Below, one piece after another: positions 36,764 through 45,703 of a stretch of DNA of 64,000 nt. Every line of letters starts with the position of its first letter. Positions within the stretch are counted from its first letter, which is position 1. The stretch covers positions 348,013-412,012 of the forward strand of contig NZ_JAEUXJ010000002.1 in the NCBI RefSeq assembly GCF_016775475.1, in the 5' to 3' direction. The DNA is from Belnapia mucosa (GTDB taxonomy: Bacteria; Pseudomonadota; Alphaproteobacteria; Acetobacterales; Acetobacteraceae). The notes beneath the pieces were generated by a model. The model was given only the letters and a program-made list of their open reading frames with translations. It ran no database searches and was not told the DNA's origin. The position numbers were made by a program, and so were the translations under genes.

Positions 36764-37699
36764 ATGTCCGAGTTGCGGATTCTGGCCGAGGGGCTGCGCT
36801 TCCCGGAGGGGCCGGTGGCCATGCCGGATGGCAGCATCATCCTGGTCGAGATCGCCTCCGGCATCCTGACCCGCGTGGCGCCGGACGGGACGAAAAGCGT
36901 GGTGGCGCGGCCGGGCGGCGGGCCGAACGGCATCGCGCTCGGGCCGGGCGGGAAGATCTTCTGCTGCAACAATGGCGGCTTCGCCTGGCATGAGGAGCCG
37001 GGCTTCATCCGCCCCATGGGCCAAGCGCTGGACTATAGCGGCGGGCGGATCGAGGTGATCGACCCGGCGAGCGGCGAGGTCCGCATGCTCTACGACCGCT
37101 GCGGCGAGAATCGGCTGAAGGGCCCGAACGACATCGTCTTCGCCCCGGATGGCAGCCCGGGCGAGGGCGGCTTCTGGTTCAGCGATCTCGGCAAGGTCCG
37201 CGCCCGCGACCGCGACCATGGCGGCGTCTACTGGGCCGCCAACGACGGATCGAGGATCGTCGAGGCCGCCTATCCGATCTTCGGCGGGGCCAATGGCATC
37301 GCCCTCTCGCCCGATGGCCGCACCCTCTATGCCGCGGAGACCGAGACGGGCCGGCTCTGGGCCTGGGATGTCGAGGGGCCGGGCGTGCTGCGGAAGGAGC
37401 CCTGGCCGTCCTCCAATGGCGGGCGGGTGCTGTGCCAATTCCCCGGCTACCGGCGGCTCGACAGCGTCGCGGCCACGGCGGCGGGCAATATCTGCGTCGC
37501 CACGCTGGTGAGCGGCGAGATCACCACCGTCTCTCCCAGCGGCGAGATCCTCCGCGTGGCGAAGATGCCGGAGCCGATGCCCACCAACATCTGCTTCGGC
37601 GGCGATGGCCTGCGCACCGCCTTCATCACCCTCTCGACCACCGGCAAGCTGGCGGCGATGGAATGGGACGAGCCGGGCCTCAAGCTGCCCTATAACTGA
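36764..37699 (+). CDS. SMP-30/gluconolactonase/LRE family protein
   Basis: This 311-residue six-bladed beta-propeller lactonase starts with GLRFPEGPVAMPDGSIILVEI, the family N-terminus with the metal-binding Glu. It continues with GPNGIALGPGG, KGPNDIVFAPDG with the Asn/Asp metal ligands, and GGANGIALSPDGRTLY. The GGGAGGGG ribosome site fixes the start at ATG 36764. It is 11 nt upstream of an FAH-family gene, a pairing found in sugar-acid or lactone catabolism: the lactonase opens the ring and the FAH enzyme processes the keto-acid. The specific lactone is unknown. Confidence 0.88.
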   Translation: MSELRILAEGLRFPEGPVAMPDGSIILVEIASGILTRVAPDGTKSVVARPGGGPNGIALGPGGKIFCCNNGGFAWHEEPGFIRPMGQALDYSGGRIEVIDPASGEVRMLYDRCGENRLKGPNDIVFAPDGSPGEGGFWFSDLGKVRARDRDHGGVYWAANDGSRIVEAAYPIFGGANGIALSPDGRTLYAAETETGRLWAWDVEGPGVLRKEPWPSSNGGRVLCQFPGYRRLDSVAATAAGNICVATLVSGEITTVSPSGEILRVAKMPEPMPTNICFGGDGLRTAFITLSTTGKLAAMEWDEPGLKLPYN

Positions 37700-37710
37700 A
37701 GGATCGCGGG

Positions 37711-38487
37711 ATGACGCTCTGGGTGCGCTATGCCCATGACGGCGGGGAAGGCTTCGGCACGCTGGACGGAGAGGAGATCGCAGTGCATGCGGGCGATTTC
37801 TTCGCCGCACCGGCCCCGACCGGGGAGCGCCTGAAGCGCGGGGCGGTGCGGCTGCTGGCGCCGCTGCGGCCGGGTGCCTTCATCGGGCTGTGGAACAATT
37901 TCCACGCGGCAGCGGCGAAGCAGGGGAATGCGATCCCCGAATTCCCGCTCTATTTCCTGAAGAACCCGCGCTGCGTCATCGGCCCCGGCGAGGCGATCCG
38001 CCCTCCCGCCGGCTATGAGGGCAAGGTGCTCTATGAAGGCGAGCTCGGCATCGTCATCGGCCGCAGCGTCTCGGCCGTGGACGAGGTCGCGGCCGAGGCT
38101 GCGATCTTCGGCTATACCGCCGTGAACGACGTGACGGCGCTCGACCTGCTGACCGCCGATGCCTCCTTCCCGCAATGGGCGCGGGCCAAGGGGTGCGACA
38201 GCTTCGGCCCCATCGGTCCCGCCATCGCCACCGGCTTCGACTGGCGCGCGGCGCGCGTCGCCGTCGCGCTGAACGGGCGGGTGCGGCAGGACTATCCGCT
38301 GGAGGACATGATCCTGCCGCCGGCGCGCATCGTCTCCCTGGTCTCGCGGGAGATGACGCTGCATCCGGGCGATGTCATCGCCTGCGGCACCTCGCTCGGC
38401 GCGCTGCCGATGCGGCCGGGCATGCAGGTGGCGGTGACGATCGAAGGGATCGGAGTCCTGGAGAACCCCTACGCACCGTCAGTGTAG
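37711..38487 (+). CDS. FAH family hydrolase (short form)
   Basis: The 258-residue protein carries the FAH fold. Motifs are GLWNNFHAAAAKQG (the site usually read as GRNY), the metal pair in VLYEGELGIVIGR, GYTAVNDVTALDLL, and HPGDVIACGTSLGALPMRPG. The catalytic hallmark GLWNN differs from the usual G-x-N-Y, and GTSLG replaces GTPxG, so activity or specificity may differ from the canonical hydrolase. It probably acts on the product of the adjacent SMP-30 lactonase. Its last 9 nt overlap the convergent TTC38-like gene. Confidence 0.82.
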   Translation: MTLWVRYAHDGGEGFGTLDGEEIAVHAGDFFAAPAPTGERLKRGAVRLLAPLRPGAFIGLWNNFHAAAAKQGNAIPEFPLYFLKNPRCVIGPGEAIRPPAGYEGKVLYEGELGIVIGRSVSAVDEVAAEAAIFGYTAVNDVTALDLLTADASFPQWARAKGCDSFGPIGPAIATGFDWRAARVAVALNGRVRQDYPLEDMILPPARIVSLVSREMTLHPGDVIACGTSLGALPMRPGMQVAVTIEGIGVLENPYAPSV

Positions 38488-39831
38488 GACGCTGCGCGCC
38501 GCCTTCGCATAGCCGGCGCGCCGCTCCGGCGGCACCGGATGGCGGCCGGCGACGCGTTCCAGCAGCATCCGCGCATCCTCGGCCAGCCCCGCCCGCATGG
38601 CGGAATCGAGGAAGAACTGCTCCAGCAGGTCCTGCTGGGCATGGCTGCCGCCGAGCAGATGCATCCCGCCCAGCGTCGGGCGCATCACCGCGACGGCGCC
38701 GGCATAGTCGCCGCGGGCATGGCGCAGCACCGCATCGCAGATCGGCAGGGCATAGCGGCCGATGGCCGGGGCATTGGCGGCGCTGTTGCTGCCGGCATGG
38801 GCGCGGATCGCCTCCAGCATGCGCTCGGCGGCGCCGAAGCGTCCGGTCGCGGTCAGCGCCATCATCCAGTGCGGCAGGGTGAAGCCGGACTGGCAATCGC
38901 CGATCCGTGCCTCTGCCTTGTCGGCCAGTTCCTCCCAGCGGCGGCCGCCATCGACGCCCTGCAGCTTCAGGCGGAACAGCATGGAGATGGCGTTCTGCAT
39001 GTCCATGGCGAGGTCGGGCATGACCTGCGTCACCGGGCTCTCCAGGTTGCGGAAGCGGCGGTCGTAGAGCTCGAGCACCTGCCCGGTCTCGCCGCGCTCC
39101 AGATGGAACAGGGCGCGATGCCACCAGAGATGGTGGGTGAGGTTGTTGCCGCCCTCCCAATGCTGCTCGAGGCCGGTGGTCCAGGCGATGCCCTCGCCGC
39201 GGCGGCCCTGCATCTCCATCACATGGGCGACGGCATGGGTGGCCCAGAGATCGGCCGGATTGAGCGCGACGGCAGCACGGCCCGCGGCCTCGGCGACTAT
39301 AAAGAGGCCGCATTCCTCATGGGCGAAGGACTGGCAGGCGAGGACATTGCCATAGCCCGGCTGGTCGGCGCCCCAGCGGGGAAGGACACCCTGCACCGCC
39401 GCCAGCATCATGTCCGGCCGGCCGCGCCAGAAGGCGTTGTAGTGGTGCAGCCGCAGCGCCAGCAGGTCATGCGGGTTCTCGGCCAGGATGCCGGTCCAGG
39501 CGGCGAGCGCCCGGGTCATGTCGCCTTCCACCCAGGCCGAGAGCGCCGCGACATGAGCCTTCTCGCGCGCCGTGCCGAGCGCGGCGAGCTGGCCGGCCTG
39601 CACCGCCGCATCGCGGGCCACCGGCACCAGGCTGCGGTTGTTCGTCAGCATGGCGAAGCTGCCTTTCATCACCTGCAGCATCGGGGCTTCCGGATCGACC
39701 GTCATCGCCGCCTTCAGCCGCTGCGCGGTATCGGCCCGGTACAGCAGGAAGCCGTTCAGGCTGTGGTCGTAGCCGGAAGCCGCCTCCGCCGAGGCTGCGG
39801 TCAGCGGCAGGCCCTGCGCGTCCTTGAACAT
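38479..39831 (-). CDS. TTC38-like tetratricopeptide repeat protein
   Basis: The 450-residue cytosolic protein is all-helical, with TPR-like repeats. Recognisable segments are AASGYDHSLNGFLLYRADTAQRL, NPHDLLALRLHHYNAFWRG, LNPADLWATHAVAHVMEMQGR and NLTHHLWWHRALFHLERG. The conserved His/Trp pattern is that of the TTC38 family, which is found beside amidohydrolases or aminohydrolases in Proteobacteria. Its function is unknown. ATG 39831 has GAGGAT 9 nt upstream. It is 13 nt downstream of the M20 hydrolase gene, as the last of a three-gene operon. Confidence 0.8.
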   Translation of the reverse strand: MFKDAQGLPLTAASAEAASGYDHSLNGFLLYRADTAQRLKAAMTVDPEAPMLQVMKGSFAMLTNNRSLVPVARDAAVQAGQLAALGTAREKAHVAALSAWVEGDMTRALAAWTGILAENPHDLLALRLHHYNAFWRGRPDMMLAAVQGVLPRWGADQPGYGNVLACQSFAHEECGLFIVAEAAGRAAVALNPADLWATHAVAHVMEMQGRRGEGIAWTTGLEQHWEGGNNLTHHLWWHRALFHLERGETGQVLELYDRRFRNLESPVTQVMPDLAMDMQNAISMLFRLKLQGVDGGRRWEELADKAEARIGDCQSGFTLPHWMMALTATGRFGAAERMLEAIRAHAGSNSAANAPAIGRYALPICDAVLRHARGDYAGAVAVMRPTLGGMHLLGGSHAQQDLLEQFFLDSAMRAGLAEDARMLLERVAGRHPVPPERRAGYAKAARSVLH

Positions 39832-39844
39832 GGATCCGGGATCC

Positions 39845-41077
39845 TCAACCTGTGCGTTGGGTGATCCATAAACCAAGGATGTCGATGGCGGCCAGCAAAT
39901 CATGCAATTCCATCGATTCATGCGGGTTGTGGCTGCCGCCCTCGTTGCGGATAAGCAACATGCCGGTCGGCACGCCGGCGGCGGCGAAGTTGTTGGCATC
40001 GTGGCTGCCCGGGCTGTTCAGCCGCGGCGGCGCGAGGCCACGGGCAGTGGCCGCGGCGGCGAGCTCGGCCTGGATGGTGGCGTCCATCGCCCCCGGCGCG
40101 GCGCTGCTGCGCGGCCCGAGATCAATCTCGACCCGCCGCGCCGCCGCCACCGCCCCGACCAGGCCCTGCAGCTTGGCCTCCAGCGAGGCGAGATGCGCCG
40201 CGTCATAGGCGCGGAGGTCGAGGCTGAGCTCGAATTCCCCCGGCACCACCGTCATCGCATGCCGCTCGGCGGGGGTGTGGAAGCGGCCGATGGTGACGGC
40301 CATGGGCCGCCCCGCCGCCTCCTCGTCGCGCCAGAGCCGTTCCAGCGCCAGGGCCAGCTCGGCCCCGGCCATGGCGGCATCACGGCGGAAACGGTGCGGC
40401 AGGCCGGTATGCGCATCCTCGCCATGGATGCGGATATGCGGGTGGCGCAGATTGCCCGGATTGGCGAGGCAGATGGCGACCGGCTGCCCCGCCTCGATCA
40501 GCTGCGGCGCCTGTTCGATATGGAGTTCGAGATAGGCGCCGATCCCGCGCGGGTCGCGCAGCGGCGCGCCCAGCCGGGCCGGGTCGCCGCCGCACTCGGC
40601 GATGCACTGGCCGAGGCTGCGGCCGCCCCGCGCATGCGGCAGGTCGAGCGCGCCCGGCGGCAGTCGGCCGAGCAGGCTGCGGCTGCCGATCAGGCCGAGG
40701 CCGAACCAGACCGCCTCCTCGCAGCGCAGCGCCAGCACTTCGATGCTGGCGCGCGGGCGGAATCCCTCGGCCTTGAGGGCGGCGATGGCGGCGAGCCCGG
40801 CGACGACGCCCGCCGCGCCATCGAAATTGCCGCCCTGCACCACACTGTCGAGATGCGAGCCGATCAGGATGGGCGGCAGGGAGGGATCGCTGCCCCGCCA
40901 GCGCATCGCCAGATTGGCCCCGGCATCGGTGGCGCAGTCGAGGCCGAGCCCGCGCGCCGTCTCCGTCATCAGCGCCATCGCCGCATTCTCGCCGCGGCCG
41001 AAGGCCTCGCGCGTGATGCCGGGTGGATCGGCGCCGATCTCGGCCAGGCGGTCGAGCAGGTCGCCTGCGAGGCTCAC
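39845..41077 (-). CDS. M20-family Zn amidohydrolase (hydantoinase/carbamoylase type)
   Basis: The 410-residue protein resembles N-carbamoyl-L-amino-acid hydrolases and allantoate amidohydrolases. Metal-site motifs are GSHLDSVVQGGNFDGAAGV, the RCEEAVWFG segment (family EE pair), LELHIEQ and the C-terminal SPGSHDANNFA. It would release CO2 and NH3 from an N-carbamoyl compound. The gene starts with ATG 41077, overlapping the class III CoA-transferase stop by 4 nt. It follows that gene and precedes the TTC38-like gene in one operon, and hydantoinase genes lie about 5 kb away. Confidence 0.9.
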   Translation of the reverse strand: MSLAGDLLDRLAEIGADPPGITREAFGRGENAAMALMTETARGLGLDCATDAGANLAMRWRGSDPSLPPILIGSHLDSVVQGGNFDGAAGVVAGLAAIAALKAEGFRPRASIEVLALRCEEAVWFGLGLIGSRSLLGRLPPGALDLPHARGGRSLGQCIAECGGDPARLGAPLRDPRGIGAYLELHIEQAPQLIEAGQPVAICLANPGNLRHPHIRIHGEDAHTGLPHRFRRDAAMAGAELALALERLWRDEEAAGRPMAVTIGRFHTPAERHAMTVVPGEFELSLDLRAYDAAHLASLEAKLQGLVGAVAAARRVEIDLGPRSSAAPGAMDATIQAELAAAATARGLAPPRLNSPGSHDANNFAAAGVPTGMLLIRNEGGSHNPHESMELHDLLAAIDILGLWITQRTG

Positions 41078-42192
41078 AGGCCGAGCTCGGCCAGCACCGC
41101 CTCCGTATGCTCGCCGAGCGCCGGCGCCGCGACCGACCAGGGGCCGAGGCCGGGCAGCTTCGGGAAGGGCAGGGTGCCGAGGCCCGGCTGATCGAGCGGC
41201 ACGGCGGCGCCCACCGCCTGCACATGCGGGTCGGCCAGCCAGTCGAGCGGGGTGTTCACCAGATCACAGAGCATCCGCGCCGCCTTGAACCGCGTCGCCC
41301 AGTCGGCGGCGGTGCGGCGGGTGAAGGCCTCCCGCAGCACCGGCAGCAGCGCCTCGCGGTGCTCGGCCCGGGCGGCGAAGGTGGTGAAGCGCGGGTCCCG
41401 CGCGAGCTCGGGCAGCTCCAGGATCTCGCACATGGTAACGAATTCCGGGTCGCGCAGCAGCGCCACCATCACCCAGCGCCCGTCGCTGCCCTGATAGGTC
41501 CCGGCCGGGACATTGGCCAAGGGCGGCACCCGGCCGAGCAGCCCCTGCTCGGCGATGTTGAAGCCCATCAGCGCCGCCGCCGCCTGCATCAGGGAGACAT
41601 CGAGAACCCGCGGCCGCGGCGGCGCCCCCGCCACGCGGTCCCGTGCCTGTTCCGCCAGCGCCGCCTGCACCGCGGCGAAGGCGGAGATGCCGGTCACCAT
41701 GTCGATCGTCATCAGGTTACCGGTGCGGTGCGGCACGCCATCCATGCCCTGGTTCAGCGCGACCATGCCGGAATAGGCCTGGGCGACGCTGTCGGTGCAG
41801 GGACGCTCGGAATTCGGTCCCTCCTGCCCGAAGCCGGAGATGGAGAGGAAGACCACGTCGGGCTTGCCCGCTTCCGGCACCACGCCGATGCGCCTGGCGA
41901 CGCCGGGGCGGAAGGCCTCCAGCATCACATCGGCCCGGGCGGCGAGGGCCTTGAAGGCGGCCCGGCCGCGCTCCTCCTGCAGGTCCAGCACCGCGCTGCG
42001 CTTGCCGCGGTTGAAGCTGACATGCATCACGCTCTGCGTGCCCTCCCGCGTCGAGAGACCGCGGGACCAGTCGCCGGCGGGCGGTTCCACCTTCAGCACC
42101 TCGGCCCCGCAGGCGGCGAGCAGCGTCGCGCAATAGGGGCCGGCGATGCCCTGGCTTGCATCGAGCACGAAAAGACCCTTGTAGGGTTGCAT
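41074..42192 (-). CDS. Class III CoA-transferase (CaiB/BaiF family)
   Basis: The 372-residue protein moves CoA between carboxylates through an aspartyl anhydride. N-terminal motif GLFVLDASQGIAGPYCATLLAACGAEVLKVEPP is complete, and the catalytic Asp is Asp164 in LMTIDMVTG. It is the first gene of a minus-strand operon with the M20 hydrolase and TTC38-like gene. It is divergent from a Bug-family receptor across 65 nt, so the receptor's ligand may be the acid that this enzyme activates. That link is inference from position only. Confidence 0.92.
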   Translation of the reverse strand: MQPYKGLFVLDASQGIAGPYCATLLAACGAEVLKVEPPAGDWSRGLSTREGTQSVMHVSFNRGKRSAVLDLQEERGRAAFKALAARADVMLEAFRPGVARRIGVVPEAGKPDVVFLSISGFGQEGPNSERPCTDSVAQAYSGMVALNQGMDGVPHRTGNLMTIDMVTGISAFAAVQAALAEQARDRVAGAPPRPRVLDVSLMQAAAALMGFNIAEQGLLGRVPPLANVPAGTYQGSDGRWVMVALLRDPEFVTMCEILELPELARDPRFTTFAARAEHREALLPVLREAFTRRTAADWATRFKAARMLCDLVNTPLDWLADPHVQAVGAAVPLDQPGLGTLPFPKLPGLGPWSVAAPALGEHTEAVLAELGL

Positions 42193-42257
42193 GGCGTTCC
42201 CCCTCGCTCCCGTCGCGCCTATCCTGCCTGGAACGACGGCGAGGGGAAGGGGAGGGG

Positions 42258-43226
42258 ATGAGGATCACGCGCAGGCGGGCGCTCGGGCTGCTGGCGGCAC
42301 CGGCCTTGATCGGCCCCGCGGCGGGGGCCGAGGACTGGCCCAGCCGCCCGATCCGCTTCGTCGTGCCCTATCCGCCGGGCGGGCCGACCGACATCCTCGG
42401 CCGGGTCGCGGCGCAGCGGGCCGGGGCGCTGCTGCCGCAGCCGGTGGTGGTGGAGAACCGGGCCGGCGCCGGCGGCTCGATCGGAGCCGAGGCGGTGGCG
42501 CGGGCGGCGCCCGATGGCGCGACCTTCCTGGTGAATGCCTCGGCGCATGTGATCGTCCCGCAGATGATCCGGGTGCCCTTCGACGCCATGGCGGATTTCG
42601 CGCCGGTCACGCAGATCGCCTCGGTCCCGCTGATCCTGATCGTCACCCCTTCGCTCCCGGTGCGTTCGGTCGCGGAGCTGCTGGCCTATGCGCGGGCGAA
42701 TCCGGGGCGGCTCGCCTATGCCTCCTCCTCGAATGGCGGGGCGCCGCATCTGGCGGGGGAGATGTTCAAGCTGCTGGCCGGGGTCGACCTGCAGCACATC
42801 CCCTATCGCGGTAGCGGCCAGGCGCTGCCCGACCTCGTCGCCGGCAATGTGCAGCTGATGTTCGACAGCGCCGCCAGCAGCGCCGATCTGGTGCGGGAGG
42901 GGCGGCTGCGGCCGCTTGCCGTCACCACCGAGGCGCGGATCCCGGCCTTCCCAGACCTGCCGACCATCGCCGAGGCGGGGGTGCCGGGCTACGCCATCTC
43001 CACCTGGTACGGCATCTGGGCCCCGGCCCGGACGCCGGAGGCCATCACCACCCGCCTGCAGCGGGCGGTGGCGGAGGGGCTGGCCGCCCCCGAGGCCGCC
43101 GAGCGGCTGGCCGCGCTCGGCGCCATCCCGGTGGCCGAGTCGCCGGAACGCTTCGGCGCCTTCCTGCGCTCGGAATGGACCCGCTACGCGGCGCTGGTGC
43201 GCGACGCCAAGATCAAGGCCGATTGA
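42258..43226 (+). CDS. Bug/TctC-family extracytoplasmic solute receptor
   Basis: This 322-residue periplasmic binding protein has a Tat-like signal (ITRRRALGLLAAPALIGPAAGA) and the family start WPSRPIRFVVPYPPGGPTDILGR. The VENRAGAGGSIGA loop and the SNGGAPHLAGEMFKLLAGVDLQHIPYRGSGQAL domain follow. Such receptors bind carboxylates or amides for TctAB transporters. No TctA or TctB genes are adjacent (orphan receptor, common in Acetobacterales and Burkholderiales). The start at ATG 42258 has GGGGAGGGG upstream. Confidence 0.9.
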   Translation: MRITRRRALGLLAAPALIGPAAGAEDWPSRPIRFVVPYPPGGPTDILGRVAAQRAGALLPQPVVVENRAGAGGSIGAEAVARAAPDGATFLVNASAHVIVPQMIRVPFDAMADFAPVTQIASVPLILIVTPSLPVRSVAELLAYARANPGRLAYASSSNGGAPHLAGEMFKLLAGVDLQHIPYRGSGQALPDLVAGNVQLMFDSAASSADLVREGRLRPLAVTTEARIPAFPDLPTIAEAGVPGYAISTWYGIWAPARTPEAITTRLQRAVAEGLAAPEAAERLAALGAIPVAESPERFGAFLRSEWTRYAALVRDAKIKAD

Positions 43227-43236
43227 GGAGAAGACC

Positions 43237-44241
43237 ATGCGCGCCATCGTCTGCGACTCCTGGCGGGAATTCGATGCGCTGGAGCTGAAGGACATTCCTC
43301 CGCCGCCGATGCGCCCGGGCGGTGTCCGCATCCGGGTCGAGGCGGCCGGCGTCTCCTTCGCAACGCAGCTCGTCGTCGCCGGGAAATACCAGCGCAAGCC
43401 GCCGCTGCCCTTCACCCCGGGGACGGAGGTCGCCGGCACGGTGATCGAAAGCGCGCCGGACGTCGCCGATCCGCTGCCGCCCGGCACCCGCGTCTTCGCC
43501 GTGCTCGACTGGGGCGGGATGGCGGAGGAGGCGGTGGCGGATGCCATCCATGTGGTGGCCATCCCGGACGGGCTGCCGCTGGAAGCCGCGGTCGCCCTGC
43601 CGATCAGCTACCCGACCGCCGGTGCGGCGCTGCTCTGGCGGGCGCGGCTGGCCCCAGGGCAGTGGGTTCTGGTCCATGGCGCGGCGGCCGGGGTTGGGCT
43701 GGCGGGGGTGGAGATCGCCCGCGCCCTCGGCGCCCGGGTCATCGCCCGTTGCGGCGCGGCCAAGCGCGGCGTGCCGCTCTCACGCGGGGCGGATCTCGTG
43801 CTCGACAGCGCCGAGCCCTTCCGCGACGCGGTGCGGGAGGCAACCGGCGGCGTCGGCGTCGCCGCCGTGCTGGATACGCTGGGCGGGCCGGTCTTCGACG
43901 AGAATCTCCGCTGCCTCGGCGATGGCGGCATGCTGGTGACCATCGGCTTCGCCGCCGGCGGCATCCCGACCCTGCCGATCAACCTGCTGCTGCTGAAGAA
44001 CATCGCGGTCGCCGGGCTGAATTGGGGCAGCTATGTCGGCTGGTCGCCGGGCGACAACCGCCAGCTCCATGCGCCGCGCGCCCGCGCGCTCTGGACCCAG
44101 CTGGTGCAGTGGTGGGCCGAGGGCGCGCTCCGGCCGGAGGTCCATGCCGGCTTCCCGCTGGCGCGATTCCGCGAGGCGATGGCCGAGGTGAGCAGCCGCC
44201 GCGCCAGCGGCCGGGTGGTGCTGCGGCCGGGCGAGGCGTAG
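43237..44241 (+). CDS. Quinone oxidoreductase-like MDR dehydrogenase
   Basis: The 334-residue medium-chain reductase lacks the structural zinc cysteines and matches NADPH:quinone oxidoreductase-like proteins. It has an N-terminal GroES-like domain (FTPGTEVAGTVIESAP) and a Rossmann domain with the GVGLAGVEIARALGARVIARCG motif and LDTLGGPVFDENL. The ribosome site GAGGAGAAGACC precedes ATG 43237, 10 nt after the receptor gene. It probably reduces an enoyl or quinone intermediate of the local pathway; the substrate is unknown. Confidence 0.88.
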   Translation: MRAIVCDSWREFDALELKDIPPPPMRPGGVRIRVEAAGVSFATQLVVAGKYQRKPPLPFTPGTEVAGTVIESAPDVADPLPPGTRVFAVLDWGGMAEEAVADAIHVVAIPDGLPLEAAVALPISYPTAGAALLWRARLAPGQWVLVHGAAAGVGLAGVEIARALGARVIARCGAAKRGVPLSRGADLVLDSAEPFRDAVREATGGVGVAAVLDTLGGPVFDENLRCLGDGGMLVTIGFAAGGIPTLPINLLLLKNIAVAGLNWGSYVGWSPGDNRQLHAPRARALWTQLVQWWAEGALRPEVHAGFPLARFREAMAEVSSRRASGRVVLRPGEA

Positions 44242-44250
44242 CCTGCCTGG

Positions 44251-45693
44251 ATGAGCGAGACCAGCGCGCCGACCGCCAAGCCCGACCCGCGCCTCACCGC
44301 CGCCATCGTCGCCAGCGCGCTCTTCATGCAGAACCTGGACAGCGCCGCGGTCACCACCGCGCTGCCCTCCATGGCGGCGGATATGGGGGTGGAGCCGGCG
44401 CGGCTCGGCGCCGCCATCACCTCCTATCTCGTGGCGCTCACGGTCTTCATCCCCGTCTCCGGCTGGGTGGCGGACCGGTTCGGGGCGAAGCGGGTCTTCA
44501 TGGTGGCGATCGCCGTCTTCACCCTCGCTTCCGTCCTCTGCGGCCGGGCGACCGGCGTGCCGGAGATGATCGGCGCCCGCATCATCCAGGGCATCGGCGG
44601 CGCCATGATGGTGCCGGTCGCGCGCCTCCTCCTGCTCCGCCAGGTGCGGAAGGAGGAGATGCTGAGCGCCATGACCTGGCTGACCATGCCGGCCATGATC
44701 GGCCCGATCAGCGGCCCGCCCCTCGGCGGCTTCCTGACCGATGCCTTCGGATGGCAATCGGTCTTCCTCATCAATGTCCCGATCGGCGTGCTGGGGCTGG
44801 CGCTGGTGGCCTGGAAGATTCCGGACGTGCCGCCCGGCGATCCCGGCCCGCCGGACGTGGTCGGGCTGATGCTGATCGGCCTCGCCCTCGCCCTTTTTAT
44901 GTTCGGGCTGGAGACGGTCGGGCGGCAGGTGGTGCCGGATGGCCTGCCGGAGGCCGGGCTGGTGCTGGGGCTGATGTTCGGCTGGGCCGCCATCCGCCAT
45001 TGCCGGCAGGCGGCGCGGCCGGCGCTCGACCTTTCCCTGCTGCAGATCCGCACCTTCAACCAGGGGACGCTCGCCGGCAGCCTGTTCCGGATCGGCGCCG
45101 GGGCCACGCCCTTCCTGGTGCCGATGCTGCTGCAGGTGGGCTTCGGCAAGACCGCCTCGGCGGCCGGCCTCGTCTCCTTCGCCACGGCGCTCGGGGCGCT
45201 GGCGATGAAGCCGCTGACCCGGCCGATCCTGCGGCGCTTCGGCTTCCGCACGGTGCTGATCGGCACCTCGGTGCTGGCGGCGGCGGGGGTTGCGGTCTGC
45301 GCCCTCTTCACCCCATCCTGGCCGCTCTCGGTGATCTTCCTGCTGCTGGCGCTGGGCGGGCTGTTCCGCAGCCTGCAATTCACCGCGCTCAACACGCTGT
45401 CCTTCGCCGACATCCCCACCACGCGGCTTTCGGCCGCGACCAGCTTCTCCGGGACGGTGCAGCAATTGGCGCCGGCGCTCGGGGTGGTGCTGGCGACGAC
45501 CAGCCTCGAGGCCAGCAAGGCGCTGGGCGGGCACCATCTGGCAACGGTGCCGGATTTCGCCGTGGCCTTCGTGGTGGCGGCGCTGGTGGTGCTCGCCTCC
45601 TGCCCCTTCTTCCTGCGGCTGTCGCCGGATGCGGGGGAGGAGGTCAGCGGCCATCACCTCGTGGCCGGGCGGCGCCGCGCCCCGGCGGAGTGA
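44251..45693 (+). CDS. MFS drug/compound exporter, DHA2 family
   Basis: The 480-residue protein has about 14 transmembrane segments and the motif A loop GWVADRFGAKRVF typical of EmrB/QacA transporters. The N-terminal helix FMQNLDSAAVTTALPSMAADMG has the DHA2 Asp, and the motif C-like segment is GPISGPPLGGFL. It is third in the plus-strand group with the receptor and MDR genes (9 nt gap). Export of a pathway intermediate or antimicrobial is likely, with no ligand inferred. Confidence 0.9.
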   Translation: MSETSAPTAKPDPRLTAAIVASALFMQNLDSAAVTTALPSMAADMGVEPARLGAAITSYLVALTVFIPVSGWVADRFGAKRVFMVAIAVFTLASVLCGRATGVPEMIGARIIQGIGGAMMVPVARLLLLRQVRKEEMLSAMTWLTMPAMIGPISGPPLGGFLTDAFGWQSVFLINVPIGVLGLALVAWKIPDVPPGDPGPPDVVGLMLIGLALALFMFGLETVGRQVVPDGLPEAGLVLGLMFGWAAIRHCRQAARPALDLSLLQIRTFNQGTLAGSLFRIGAGATPFLVPMLLQVGFGKTASAAGLVSFATALGALAMKPLTRPILRRFGFRTVLIGTSVLAAAGVAVCALFTPSWPLSVIFLLLALGGLFRSLQFTALNTLSFADIPTTRLSAATSFSGTVQQLAPALGVVLATTSLEASKALGGHHLATVPDFAVAFVVAALVVLASCPFFLRLSPDAGEEVSGHHLVAGRRRAPAE

Positions 45694-45703
45694 CGCCTCC
45701 GCC

